DNA from: a virus
Virus record (IMG/VR): IMGVR_UViG_3300042430_000414
Location: 1 to 28,915 of that record
DNA: 28,915 nucleotides
Strand: one strand, 5' to 3'
Shown here: positions 21,764 to 28,290 of the stretch, one piece after another
Layout: the number at the start of each line of letters is the position of its first letter
How positions within the stretch are numbered: position 1 is the stretch's first letter
The notes under the pieces: generated by a model
Told to the model about the DNA's origin: nothing
What the model saw: the letters and a program-made list of their open reading frames with translations, nothing else
Database searches by the model: none
Position numbers and translations under genes: made by a program

Positions 21764-22505
21764 TTTTGTTGTGTTTGTTTTATTCTACGTGCTTCCTCTT
21801 TGCTTTCATCGATTAAGTAAGATAATAACGTGAGTGATTCAAAAAGAGGCTCTTTTCCAACGTCTGAAATTCTAATTTTAAGTTCTCGGCTAATTGTGAT
21901 AAATGATTGATACCATCCCCATCGTTCGGTAAAACTTCCGCCAAATTCAACTTCTCCCTCTGTGCCATCTTGGGAATAGAGCAAAGGGTGGTCTGTAATA
22001 ATTCGTTGAATAAACTCCAAAAAAAAACCATTGCACCTCTTACTATGTGCATCGGTGTATCGTTGAAGTTTAAAGCTAGTGATTCATCTCCGGTAAACTC
22101 TTCAATCTCATAAAACTCTCCCGCTTTTCTTTTGATTGGTCTGTACATTACTGAAAGCATCAACTCGGTTAATTCATCTTTACCCATACACGTATCGATC
22201 GTTGCGTGTTCCCCTAGTGAGATGCGCTCCATATTAGGAATGAAGCCGTAATTAACGCCATTCATTTTAAATGTACGTGTAAGTGATGGCGATTGGTCAA
22301 GCGTTTGCGAAATTGTTTTTACGATATCTGCAAACTCCAACGCTGGAAGTTTCATTACATCGGCAACTTCTAAATTGCAAAATATAGCGACCATCTGAAT
22401 GCAAATGTACGTTTCATCGTCTGCATTATCGGCTACGACTTTTTGATATCGCTTGTACTGCGATAAGGTTATTTCCTTTAAATCTGTTGGAATTACTACT
22501 CTCAT
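21760..22505 (-). CDS. Tail assembly chaperone, long form by -1 frameshift (G-T type)
   Basis: Frame 0 runs from ATG 22505; at residues 160-162 (Val-Phe-Phe) it crosses T9 (22019-22027). A -1 slip continues as Leu-Glu-Phe-Ile... to a stop at 21760, giving about 248 residues. The -1 extension (GGSFTERWGWYQSFITISRE, then ESLTLLSYLIDESKEEARRI) looks like the conserved end of Bacteroidota tail chaperones. The N-terminal part (MRVVIPTDLKEITLSQYKRY) is also typical. In lambda-like phages the short and long forms, G and G-T, keep the tape measure soluble and recruit tube subunits. Alternatives are RNA polymerase slippage on T9, or a sequencing error in the run. Confidence 0.6.
21813..22505 (-). CDS. 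Tail assembly chaperone, frame-0 form
   Basis: 230 residues if no slip occurs. Residues 1-162 are shared with the frameshifted form and look genuinely coding; residues 163-230 (WSLFNELLQTTLCSIPKMAQ and onwards) overlap the -1 frame and resemble less a conserved domain. It starts 29 nt after the terminase stop with the shared leader AGTCTTATAAG-TATG. It would be the abundant short product. Confidence 0.65.
   Translation of the reverse strand: MRVVIPTDLKEITLSQYKRYQKVVADNADDETYICIQMVAIFCNLEVADVMKLPALEFADIVKTISQTLDQSPSLTRTFKMNGVNYGFIPNMERISLGEHATIDTCMGKDELTELMLSVMYRPIKRKAGEFYEIEEFTGDESLALNFNDTPMHIVRGAMVFFWSLFNELLQTTLCSIPKMAQREKLNLAEVLPNDGDGINHLSQLAENLKLEFQTLEKSLFLNHSRYYLT
22019..22027 (-). other. 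T9 slippery site for -1 frameshift
   Basis: The minus strand reads GG-TTTTTTTTT-GGAG. In frame 0 the codons are GTT TTT TTT TGG; after a -1 slip TTT TTT TTG GAG. T-TTT-TTT satisfies the X-XXY-YYZ rule for tandem slippage. Homopolymers of nine are also prone to transcriptional slippage. Confidence 0.65.
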
Positions 22506-22535
22506 ACTTATAAGACTAAAAAATATTGTTTTGTT
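22506..22535 (-). promoter_or_regulatory. Shared late-gene leader, copy 1
   Basis: CAAA, then an A/T stretch, then TTTTAGTCTTATAAG-TATG. The same element at the same distance to ATG precedes the 102-residue gene at 12494 (27 of 31 matches) and, less closely, the protease gene at 15287. It may be a promoter-like, processing or translation element. Confidence 0.5.
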
Positions 22536-23800
22536 TATGTTATTATTACTTTTCGTGTAGGCTTTAATTCAAAATAGATGCGCATCATTAACGCATCACT
22601 ATAATCGGGAGATCGGCCTATCTTCTTTTTAATTTCATCTTTGCTAATAATAGCAATTTTTGAAGCGTCAATCTCTTTGGCTAGTCTTACCATTTCCAAC
22701 TCCTCTGTAAGTTGCCTTTCTTGAAACTCGTTGCAGTCAATATAGATTTCATTTCTGTTTATTACTTCGGCTAACTTGTAATAACATTGCGTTTTAAGAT
22801 TAACAAAGTTTTCTTCTTTGTTGTTATACTTAACTGGCCTAGCATTATTTGTAAATCCTATGCACTTTAAGTAATCTTTTACGCCACCTCCAACTCCATC
22901 TTCATCAACGATTATATTATTGCGGTTTACGTTGTATTTTATGGCCAATTCATTTATTGCATCAACGCTTTGATTAACTGTTGAAACTTGCATCTCTATT
23001 ATTTCGCAAACTCTTAAACCATCCCAAACAAAAATAACGGTTTTATCTTTTCCTAGTCGCGCAATATCGGCCGTTATAAATTTCACTCCGCTTTCAAGAT
23101 GTACATTTGAGAATAATTTAATTATACTTTCATTCATTACTAACTGGCCTACATCTTCGGATTGCTCGGCCTCGTAAAGTTCTTTGAATATCTTTTCGGG
23201 CAAATCTCGTTTCGCTTGTAATACTTCCTCTTCATCAATTATCCCCTCGGCCACCGCATCCCAACAAGTAACTCTGAAATATTCGTACTCTTTATCATTT
23301 CGTGCTTTCTCTTTTAGCTTATGTACCCAATTAGATATGCCTCCAAAATTACCAATCAATTTACAAGGTGCGTTTGTGGATGTTAATGTTGATCGCAAAG
23401 CAAACCACGCCTCTTCTCTTGCTCTCGGTGCTTCATCAAATACGCACGCGTAAACATCTTCCCCATAAAGGTTATCGGGTTTCTCTGCCGACTTAAAATG
23501 TATTTCAGCACCATTAGGGCAATAGATAATTAAATTTGTTTCATTAAAGCGATACATCTTTGTTGCCGATAAGTATCTTCTTAATCGATTAAATGCTATT
23601 TTAGATTGATTAAATACGGGAGCAACCCACCAAAAGTTGCGGCCTTGAAAATCTTGCCCTTCGTGTGCTTTTCCGTATAGCCAAATAATATGCGAAAACG
23701 TTTTACCAACCTTAGTCGATGCTTCGGTAATAGTAAAACGCGCTCTTGAGTTTAGTATCCTCTTTTGGTAACTCGTTAATTTTGGTGGTATTATTTCCAT
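22535..23800 (-). CDS. terL: Terminase large subunit
   Basis: 421 residues. It packages DNA by ATP hydrolysis and cuts the concatemer. ATPase: Walker A-like TKVGKT (29-34) and Walker B VFDEAP (120-125, Asp122/Glu123). RNase H-like nuclease: DIARLGKDKT with Asp245, IIVDEDGVGGG with Asp299, and SPDYSDALMM with Asp399/Asp402. The length is at the short end for the family (420-600), so the N-terminal domain is compact. It overlaps the probable small subunit by 10 nt and is followed by the tail chaperone. Confidence 0.95.
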   Translation of the reverse strand: MEIIPPKLTSYQKRILNSRARFTITEASTKVGKTFSHIIWLYGKAHEGQDFQGRNFWWVAPVFNQSKIAFNRLRRYLSATKMYRFNETNLIIYCPNGAEIHFKSAEKPDNLYGEDVYACVFDEAPRAREEAWFALRSTLTSTNAPCKLIGNFGGISNWVHKLKEKARNDKEYEYFRVTCWDAVAEGIIDEEEVLQAKRDLPEKIFKELYEAEQSEDVGQLVMNESIIKLFSNVHLESGVKFITADIARLGKDKTVIFVWDGLRVCEIIEMQVSTVNQSVDAINELAIKYNVNRNNIIVDEDGVGGGVKDYLKCIGFTNNARPVKYNNKEENFVNLKTQCYYKLAEVINRNEIYIDCNEFQERQLTEELEMVRLAKEIDASKIAIISKDEIKKKIGRSPDYSDALMMRIYFELKPTRKVIIT

Positions 23801-24054
23801 TGCGACATATCAACAATCGGAATTGCTCCATCGAGTTCGATTGTTTGATCTGGTTTTCCAACAACATATTCCAAATATAGTTTAGCTGCTGCAATATCTT
23901 GATCTGCTATTGCTTTGTGTTTAAGCATATTCAAAACTGCCTTTACATCTTCGGGAGTTTGGCTTTCAGATATAACCTCTCTATATGGGTTTTTCCTTTT
24001 GTCAATTCCTTTGGCTTTTGTACTGTGGCCTCCGTTTTCTTTTCTTTTATCCAT
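23791..24054 (-). CDS. terS: Probable terminase small subunit
   Basis: 87 residues, short for TerS. A basic, disordered start (MDKRKENGGHSTKAKGIDKR) is followed by helices and ALAKLYLEYVVGKP-like sequence (here AAAKLYLEYVVGKPDQTIEL), a pattern common near the end of small terminases and terminase-associated HTH proteins. It overlaps terL by 10 nt. The DNA-binding HTH is not clear, so it may be part of a two-gene small subunit along with the 95-residue protein upstream. Confidence 0.6.
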   Translation of the reverse strand: MDKRKENGGHSTKAKGIDKRKNPYREVISESQTPEDVKAVLNMLKHKAIADQDIAAAKLYLEYVVGKPDQTIELDGAIPIVDMSQWK

Positions 24055-24066
24055 AATTAATAGAAA

Positions 24067-24354
24067 TTAACTATTAAATAATTTATTCAAATCCTTAACC
24101 ATTATCGCCATTATCTTTTCGCTTTTGGTATTGGTGTTATCCAAGCCGAAGTATTTTAAGTATAATGCTGGGATGTTAGGCTCTAAACTATTAAACGCTT
24201 CGCAGTCCTTACAATCGATTTTACAAATTGGCTTTTTGTGTGTCCATTTATCCATTGTAAATTGTCGTTCGGCACATTTAGCACATTGCTTAATTCCAAC
24301 TGCCTCTGTAATCTCTTTTACTATTGTTCCGAGTTTTGGTTTTTTACTACGCAT
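24067..24354 (-). CDS. Zinc-ribbon-like protein before the terminase
   Basis: 95 residues. Five cysteines in a metal-binding pattern: C24-x2-C27 and C44-x3-C48-x2-C51, inside a basic region. The C-terminal half is helical (SEKIMAIMVKDLNKLFNS). It overlaps the end of the sigma-like gene by 34 nt. The position suggests a role in DNA packaging or in late transcription with the sigma-like factor; the sequence proves only probable zinc binding. Confidence 0.65.
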   Translation of the reverse strand: MRSKKPKLGTIVKEITEAVGIKQCAKCAERQFTMDKWTHKKPICKIDCKDCEAFNSLEPNIPALYLKYFGLDNTNTKSEKIMAIMVKDLNKLFNS

Positions 24355-24758
24355 ATTAGTTTTTCTTTTACCATTTTATTAATTCTGTGAACTGTTTGGA
24401 TGTGAATACCTGTTTGCCTTGAAAATGGTCTTTGCCCCTCTAATGTTGAGCAAACAAACATTGTCTTTTCATACCAAGTTAGCCGCTTTGAGATTTCATC
24501 AAACTCCGGAAGCGTAACGTATTCATCGTCAATAATCTCAAACCTTGTAAAGTCATCGATTAGTATTTCTTTTGTCTTTAAACTATCGTAAAATAAGTTA
24601 CGAAGTATGGTGTAAATGTACGAATTATTTATATTCTTGAACGTGTGCGCTTTTAGGTACATCTCCTGCACAATATCGTCAGCAAGGTCTTTGTCCTTCG
24701 TAATCTTGAAAGCCATCAATCGCCAGTCGCTATCTCTTTGTGCAAGTTGTTCAATCAC
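24321..24758 (-). CDS. Sigma-70-family-like transcription factor
   Basis: 145 residues, GTG start. Residues 12-60 resemble sigma region 2 (AFKITKDKDLADDIVQEMYL, then INNSYIYTILRNLFYDSL), which binds RNA polymerase and melts the -10 region. Residues 86-137 form a probable region 4 with helix-turn-helix (FSRQTGIHIQTVHRINKMV). Length and domain order are those of ECF-type factors. It lies directly upstream of the packaging and virion genes, so it may direct host RNA polymerase to late promoters. It could be anti-sigma-like or only an HTH regulator, but the DDIVQEMYLKAH motif is a strong sigma signature. Confidence 0.7.
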   Translation of the reverse strand: MIEQLAQRDSDWRLMAFKITKDKDLADDIVQEMYLKAHTFKNINNSYIYTILRNLFYDSLKTKEILIDDFTRFEIIDDEYVTLPEFDEISKRLTWYEKTMFVCSTLEGQRPFSRQTGIHIQTVHRINKMVKEKLICVVKNQNSEQ

Positions 24759-24767
24759 ATATCAAAG

Positions 24768-24977
24768 TTATAAATTATTTTCTAATGTTTTACTTTTTAT
24801 TCTCACTCGCACCCAGTCGGTAACATTTGACTTTGGATCGAGGTCGATTATATCATCATAAATGGTGCCATCTAAATCCTCTTTTCTACAAATTTGCCTA
24901 GCATCGGCAAAGGTTAGGTTTTCTTGCATAAGGTAAAGTTGGAATATTTTTTGATCTGTGGTCAGTACTGCAATCAT
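24768..24977 (-). CDS. Small hypothetical protein
   Basis: 69 residues, acidic in the middle (RKEDLDGTIYDDIIDLDP) with an N-terminal helix (DQKIFQLYLMQENLTFADAR) that could be a small helix-turn-helix. No family recognised. It lies between a membrane protein gene and the sigma-like gene with short gaps on both sides. Confidence 0.7.
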   Translation of the reverse strand: MIAVLTTDQKIFQLYLMQENLTFADARQICRKEDLDGTIYDDIIDLDPKSNVTDWVRVRIKSKTLENNL

Positions 24978-24983
24978 AGTGTT

Positions 24984-25340
24984 TTATTTAATTGGTTTTA
25001 AATTCATTATTCTGTCATCGATATAGGAACCTAGCAAACCTTTATTTTCATACTGCAAAACTGCTAGATCTTTATTGTATTGAAATATGTCTTTGGATAT
25101 TGCCGCAAGTTCGTATTTATTATCATTTAATCTAGCGTTATTCAAACTTTCTATAAATGAATTTCTTTCAACTAAATGCCTTTCATAACGATGACCTTTA
25201 GCTAACCAACAAGGTACGTGAATCATTAAAAAAATTAAAGAAAAAATTATAAAACCCATTCCAGCAAAATCGTAAGTTTCATAAAAACACAAAAAAATAC
25301 CTAATGCTATAAAACCTAATGCTATAAATAATCCTATCAT
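24984..25340 (-). CDS. Membrane protein with coiled-coil tail
   Basis: 118 residues. Two hydrophobic helices at the N-terminus (MIGLFIALGFIALGIFLCFY and GMGFIIFSLIFLMIHVPCWL) are separated by an acidic turn (ETYDFA). Residues 50-118 are charged and helical. The probable layout is a hairpin in the inner membrane with a cytoplasmic domain. It may be a superinfection-exclusion or membrane-remodelling protein; nothing specific can be assigned. ATG overlaps the upstream gene. Confidence 0.65.
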   Translation of the reverse strand: MIGLFIALGFIALGIFLCFYETYDFAGMGFIIFSLIFLMIHVPCWLAKGHRYERHLVERNSFIESLNNARLNDNKYELAAISKDIFQYNKDLAVLQYENKGLLGSYIDDRIMNLKPIK

Positions 25341-25546
25341 CGTTCAATTTGTTTTAATTCTTTTTCTCTTACTATTTTTATTTCTCGTTGGATATAATCC
25401 AGTGCCTTTTCTAGGTCGATTAAATGCGTTCCTTTTTTTCTGGCACGTGTTATGTACTTAATAACGTTTCCCTCGTTAAAATTAAGGTCGTTGTCGCTCA
25501 CAAAGTCGATAACATCGTATTTCTGCGGGTAATGTAATGGGATCAT
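25337..25546 (-). CDS. DUF3310-like small phage protein
   Basis: 69 residues. The pattern HYPQKYDVIDFVSDNDLNFN, then GNVIKYITRARKKGTHLIDL and KALDYIQREI, is that of DUF3310 proteins, widespread in phages and often linked to nucleotide metabolism. Its start has a rare purine-rich GGAG sequence 6 nt before the ATG, in contrast to nearly all other genes here, and overlaps the stop of the 30-residue microprotein (ATGA). Confidence 0.75.
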   Translation of the reverse strand: MIPLHYPQKYDVIDFVSDNDLNFNEGNVIKYITRARKKGTHLIDLEKALDYIQREIKIVREKELKQIER

Positions 25547-25635
25547 TTTTCTCCTTTTTTAATTAAATAATAAAATAACCAAATCAATTTTGGTCTTATA
25601 AATTCGTATGCTGCTACAATTAAAATATACTTCAT
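25543..25635 (-). CDS. 30-residue hydrophobic microprotein
   Basis: MKYILIVAAYEFIRPKLIWL continues to a basic end (KKGEK). ATG overlaps the stop of the kinase-like gene and the TGA overlaps the ATG of the DUF3310-like gene, an exact two-sided ATGA coupling that strongly suggests translation. It has one amphipathic or membrane-spanning helix. Confidence 0.6.
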   Translation of the reverse strand: MKYILIVAAYEFIRPKLIWLFYYLIKKGEK

Positions 25636-25997
25636 ATTTTATATAATTTTGAGATATTTTCATTTATTCCATAATCTAGTAAAATATAATTTTTGTTTTC
25701 AATTCCCCAATTTTCAGCTTTGTATAAATCGCAGTTGTCAAAATCAAACTCTGGTATTAATTCTTTTATTTGAAATACAACTTTATTCGGTACTCGTTTA
25801 ACTGGGTTATATCTTTTCTGACAAACTATTCCAAAAATCATCCATTTTAGTTCTGCTAAACAACCAAATTGTTTATACTTATCCCAAATGTATTTTTCGT
25901 TCAATCCTTGTAAATAACCTCTTTTGGAAATTGGTATTTTTATAACTATATTATCAAATAATATTACAATTCTAGTTGAATATTTAAAGTAAATCAC
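25632..25997 (-). CDS. Minimal protein-kinase-like protein
   Basis: 121 residues, GTG start overlapping the upstream gene. Elements of the kinase fold appear in order: a strand with VIKIP (Lys20, like the VAIK lysine), Glu34 in a helix, a hinge-like stretch, Asp90 followed by Asn96-Trp-Gly, and DYG (108-110) in place of DFG. The chain ends soon after DYG, so the activation segment and C-lobe helices are missing. It is similar in plan to short phage proteins of this kind that I recall, whose activity is not known. It may be a pseudokinase or a substrate-binding decoy. Confidence 0.5.
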   Translation of the reverse strand: MIYFKYSTRIVILFDNIVIKIPISKRGYLQGLNEKYIWDKYKQFGCLAELKWMIFGIVCQKRYNPVKRVPNKVVFQIKELIPEFDFDNCDLYKAENWGIENKNYILLDYGINENISKLYKI

Positions 25998-26244
25998 AAT
26001 CCTTTTTTTTTAAACTCATTAAAATTGTAGCTCTATGCCTTGCGCAGCTTAATTTATGATTACCCTCATTTTGTCCGCAGTATTTACATATTCCATTGTG
26101 CCAAAATAAATCGCAGTTGTAAGCATCCGCCTCTCGGTTGGTGTTTACCCAACTTTGTCTAAAATTGTCTGATGGCGCAGTAAATCGATAACAAATAGTT
26201 TTTGAGGGGCAAAGGTGGTCGGAGCATTTACTTATATCAGCCAT
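25984..26244 (-). CDS. Cysteine-rich, probable zinc-binding phage protein
   Basis: 86 residues from the ATG at 26244; the longer reading frame would overlap the preceding gene almost completely. Cysteines 7, 12 and 18 in SKCSDHLCPSKTICYRFTAP match a pattern I recognise from small phage proteins, and CKYCGQ (53-56) with Cys67 and His70 suggests a second metal site. The ATG is 8 nt inside the end of the upstream gene. Function unknown. Confidence 0.7.
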   Translation of the reverse strand: MADISKCSDHLCPSKTICYRFTAPSDNFRQSWVNTNREADAYNCDLFWHNGICKYCGQNEGNHKLSCARHRATILMSLKKKDCDLL

Positions 26245-26494
26245 TTTTAAATAATATTTTACGAGTTTCTTCGTGGTTAAACTTCTGTACAAATTTATCA
26301 TTGTAATCAAACTCAAATCCAAAAAAGCTATTGTCATCGGTATAAATAAAAAAATAGTACCAATGCCAATGCTCAACTTTATTAATCCATTTGCAGGAAA
26401 CTTGTAAATTTTTAGCAATAGCCGACAACCTGTAAGGTCTGCCTAACTTTGAAAGTTTTGGCGTTGATGTTAAATTGAGGCTTCTATAATCCAT
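26237..26494 (-). CDS. Small hypothetical protein
   Basis: 85 residues from ATG 26494; a TTG eight codons upstream is possible but would deepen the overlap with the preceding gene. The sequence has a basic region that resembles an HTH (YRLSAIAKNLQVSCKWINKV), followed by an aromatic strand-rich segment (HWHWYYFFIYTDDNSFFGFE). It may bind nucleic acid. No family recognised. Confidence 0.6.
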   Translation of the reverse strand: MDYRSLNLTSTPKLSKLGRPYRLSAIAKNLQVSCKWINKVEHWHWYYFFIYTDDNSFFGFEFDYNDKFVQKFNHEETRKILFKNG

Positions 26495-26625
26495 AAACGA
26501 TCTATTTGCTTTTGACAATGTTCAATACTCGTTCCAGTTCCCATATATTCTCGCTCCCAAAAAAAATCAAAGACTACTTCACTTGAAGTATAATCCCTTT
26601 CGATGTTGTAATCTCTGTAAATCAT
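26470..26625 (-). CDS. 51-residue hypothetical protein
   Basis: ATG in exact ATGA overlap with the preceding 45-residue gene. The peptide is acidic and aromatic (MIYRDYNIERDYTSSEVVFD, then FFWEREYMG) with protein-like composition. Its 3' end overlaps the next gene by 25 nt. It fills a stretch otherwise without annotation. No function can be given. Confidence 0.6.
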   Translation of the reverse strand: MIYRDYNIERDYTSSEVVFDFFWEREYMGTGTSIEHCQKQIDRLWIIEASI

Positions 26626-26759
26626 CGCGTATAAACTTCTCTAATTTCGTAATTCTCATAACCTTTCAACTCCGCTCTTAATTTAGCGTGTTCCTCGGTT
26701 CTGTAATAATTTTCAGAGTGTTGGTTCTCTTCTGTCCAGATAAAAAAATGTTTTCTCAT
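26622..26759 (-). CDS. 45-residue hypothetical protein
   Basis: ATG in the AACATT-ATG context also seen at 1510 and 2476. The sequence MRKHFFIWTEENQHSENYYR continues with a charged helix (TEEHAKLRAELKGYE) and ends in ATGA overlap with the next gene. It follows a roughly 50-nt gap after the VRR-NUC gene, where a weak TAnnTTTG-like element (AATATTTG, 26783-26790) might start transcription. Confidence 0.6.
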   Translation of the reverse strand: MRKHFFIWTEENQHSENYYRTEEHAKLRAELKGYENYEIREVYTR

Positions 26760-26810
26760 AATGTTATATTTTAATGTTTGAGCAAATATTAAAAGAATTT
26801 TTTTATTAAA

Positions 26811-27074
26811 CTAATTTTTTAACATAAAATCGACTTCGTAATCAGTCCAAACTTTACACTCAAAGCCTAAATCTGTTAATTGCTTAATTCTTAATTTTTG
26901 TAATTCAGACAAAACGCCACTGGGTTGCTTAACTTCTATAAAAATAACTTTGCCATCTTTAAGGCACATTAAGTCTGGAATACCATTGCAAGAAGTTTTA
27001 ATTAATTTAACTACTAAATACCCCTTTTCTTCCAACTTCTTTTTTATTTTGGTTTGTATCTTTGATTCCAGCAT
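26811..27074 (-). CDS. VRR-NUC domain nuclease
   Basis: 87 residues, essentially a single VRR-NUC domain, a PD-(D/E)xK-type nuclease fold. The active-site pattern is present: GIPDLMCL with Asp34 and IFIEVK with Glu47 and Lys49, then QPSGVLSELQK. Such stand-alone domains in phages are associated with replication or recombination and may resolve branched DNA. It overlaps the helicase gene by 68 nt, which suggests coordinated synthesis and possibly a working partnership. Confidence 0.85.
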   Translation of the reverse strand: MLESKIQTKIKKKLEEKGYLVVKLIKTSCNGIPDLMCLKDGKVIFIEVKQPSGVLSELQKLRIKQLTDLGFECKVWTDYEVDFMLKN

Positions 27075-28284
27075 CGTGTTTAAATAGGTTAAGTGTATAA
27101 TCTTTTTTTTGCAAAACTGTCTTATAAATTTTATATTCTATTCCTCCTTTGGAAAAAATCCAAAATATCTCATTTTCTTTTCTTTGCATTGTAGTAAGTC
27201 GATCCCTACTTTGCCAATAACTTACACTTGAAAAATCAATATTGTAATAAACTAAGTATTTAGCTTCTTTTAAACTTATTCCCTCACGCCCAGAAACAAT
27301 TTGTAAAGCGATACATTTGTCTGTTGTATTAAACTCCTCTAAGTTATCGGTTAAGTTATCCCCTAAAATCAATTTTAAGGCGTTGTATTCCTCTTTAAAT
27401 TTATAAAATATACCAATCTTTACTTCTTTAAAATTATCCCTTATAAACTCCGCTTTTGAGTGATCAATAACTTTGCTCGATCCATCCTCAAACTTACACG
27501 TTCCACTTGAAAGCTGGTGTATTTTCTGCATTAACTTAACCCCAGTATCTCCTAGTATTATTTGTCCTTGCGAATTTTTTACAACTAAATCTTTTTTAAG
27601 CCTTTCAATAATTTGATAGGTTATTGGCTTCATCTCAACTTCCAAAACCATTTCATTAACTGTTGAAGTGAACCCCGCTTGTTCTTGAGTAAAAGTTAGG
27701 ATGAAGTATTTAATGCGCCTTTCGATATGTTTAATGTCTGCATCGCTATAATCATTCACTTTTGCGTACCCTAAGTGCTTAACTTTTACATTTACAAAGT
27801 CTGCCGCCCATTTATAAAAGTTTGCATATTCCTTAAAAGGACTGTTATCACTTACCCAAAATTGATGAAACCATTGCGAGTGTGATTCAGCGGTTGGCGT
27901 TCCAGATAAAAATATCATCGGCAAATGTGAAAATTTTTGCTTAAATAATTTTGCTACTGCGTTCGGCTTTGGGTAGGCACCAAATCGATGGTGTTCGTCT
28001 GATATTACTAAATCAAAATCCCCTACAACTTTATGTAAACTCTCGTTATTTGTAATTGTTAAATCAAAGTCAAATCCAAAGTTATCGTAATCCCATTGAA
28101 TACTAGATATTGCTTTCTTTTTTGTTAAAAACAATACTCGCTTAGCTTGAAATAATTTAGCGGTCTGGAGTGCGGTTAATGTTTTGCCAGTTCTTACTTC
28201 CATCGCCAGATAAACCAATCCTTTGCGCCTTAAAATATCGGCTGCCTCATTAGATAATTTTATTTGATAATCTCTTAGTTTCAT
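27007..28284 (-). CDS. SF2 helicase (SNF2/DEAD-like)
   Basis: 425 residues. Helicase motifs in order: Q-like start (LRDYQIKL, 3-10), Walker A VRTGKT (30-35), DEHH box (96-99), motif III SGTPT (127-131), motif V SGREGISL (331-338) and motif VI QSRDR (358-362). It unwinds or translocates on DNA by ATP hydrolysis. The length is compact, without extra DNA-binding domains. Its position between GIY-YIG and VRR-NUC genes points to replication or recombination. The C-terminus is lysine-rich and overlaps the nuclease gene. Confidence 0.9.
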   Translation of the reverse strand: MKLRDYQIKLSNEAADILRRKGLVYLAMEVRTGKTLTALQTAKLFQAKRVLFLTKKKAISSIQWDYDNFGFDFDLTITNNESLHKVVGDFDLVISDEHHRFGAYPKPNAVAKLFKQKFSHLPMIFLSGTPTAESHSQWFHQFWVSDNSPFKEYANFYKWAADFVNVKVKHLGYAKVNDYSDADIKHIERRIKYFILTFTQEQAGFTSTVNEMVLEVEMKPITYQIIERLKKDLVVKNSQGQIILGDTGVKLMQKIHQLSSGTCKFEDGSSKVIDHSKAEFIRDNFKEVKIGIFYKFKEEYNALKLILGDNLTDNLEEFNTTDKCIALQIVSGREGISLKEAKYLVYYNIDFSSVSYWQSRDRLTTMQRKENEIFWIFSKGGIEYKIYKTVLQKKDYTLNLFKHDAGIKDTNQNKKEVGRKGVFSS

Positions 28285-28290
28285 AATTTT

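Noticed and set aside
21813-22018. Frame-0 end of the chaperone gene as the main conserved domain
   Set aside because: The -1 frame in the same stretch is more protein-like and fits the family pattern; frame 0 is kept only as the probable short form.
23873-23880. TATATTTG -7 match inside the small terminase gene
   Set aside because: It lies within coding sequence and has no TTTG at 17-23 nt upstream, so it is probably chance in AT-rich DNA.
26245-26418. N-terminal 58 codons upstream of the Cys-rich protein
   Set aside because: They lie entirely inside the preceding gene in another frame; the ATG at 26244 gives a protein matching the family start.
26495-26518. Extension of the 85-residue gene to a TTG start
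   Set aside because: It only deepens the overlap with the preceding gene; the ATG at 26494 is a better start.
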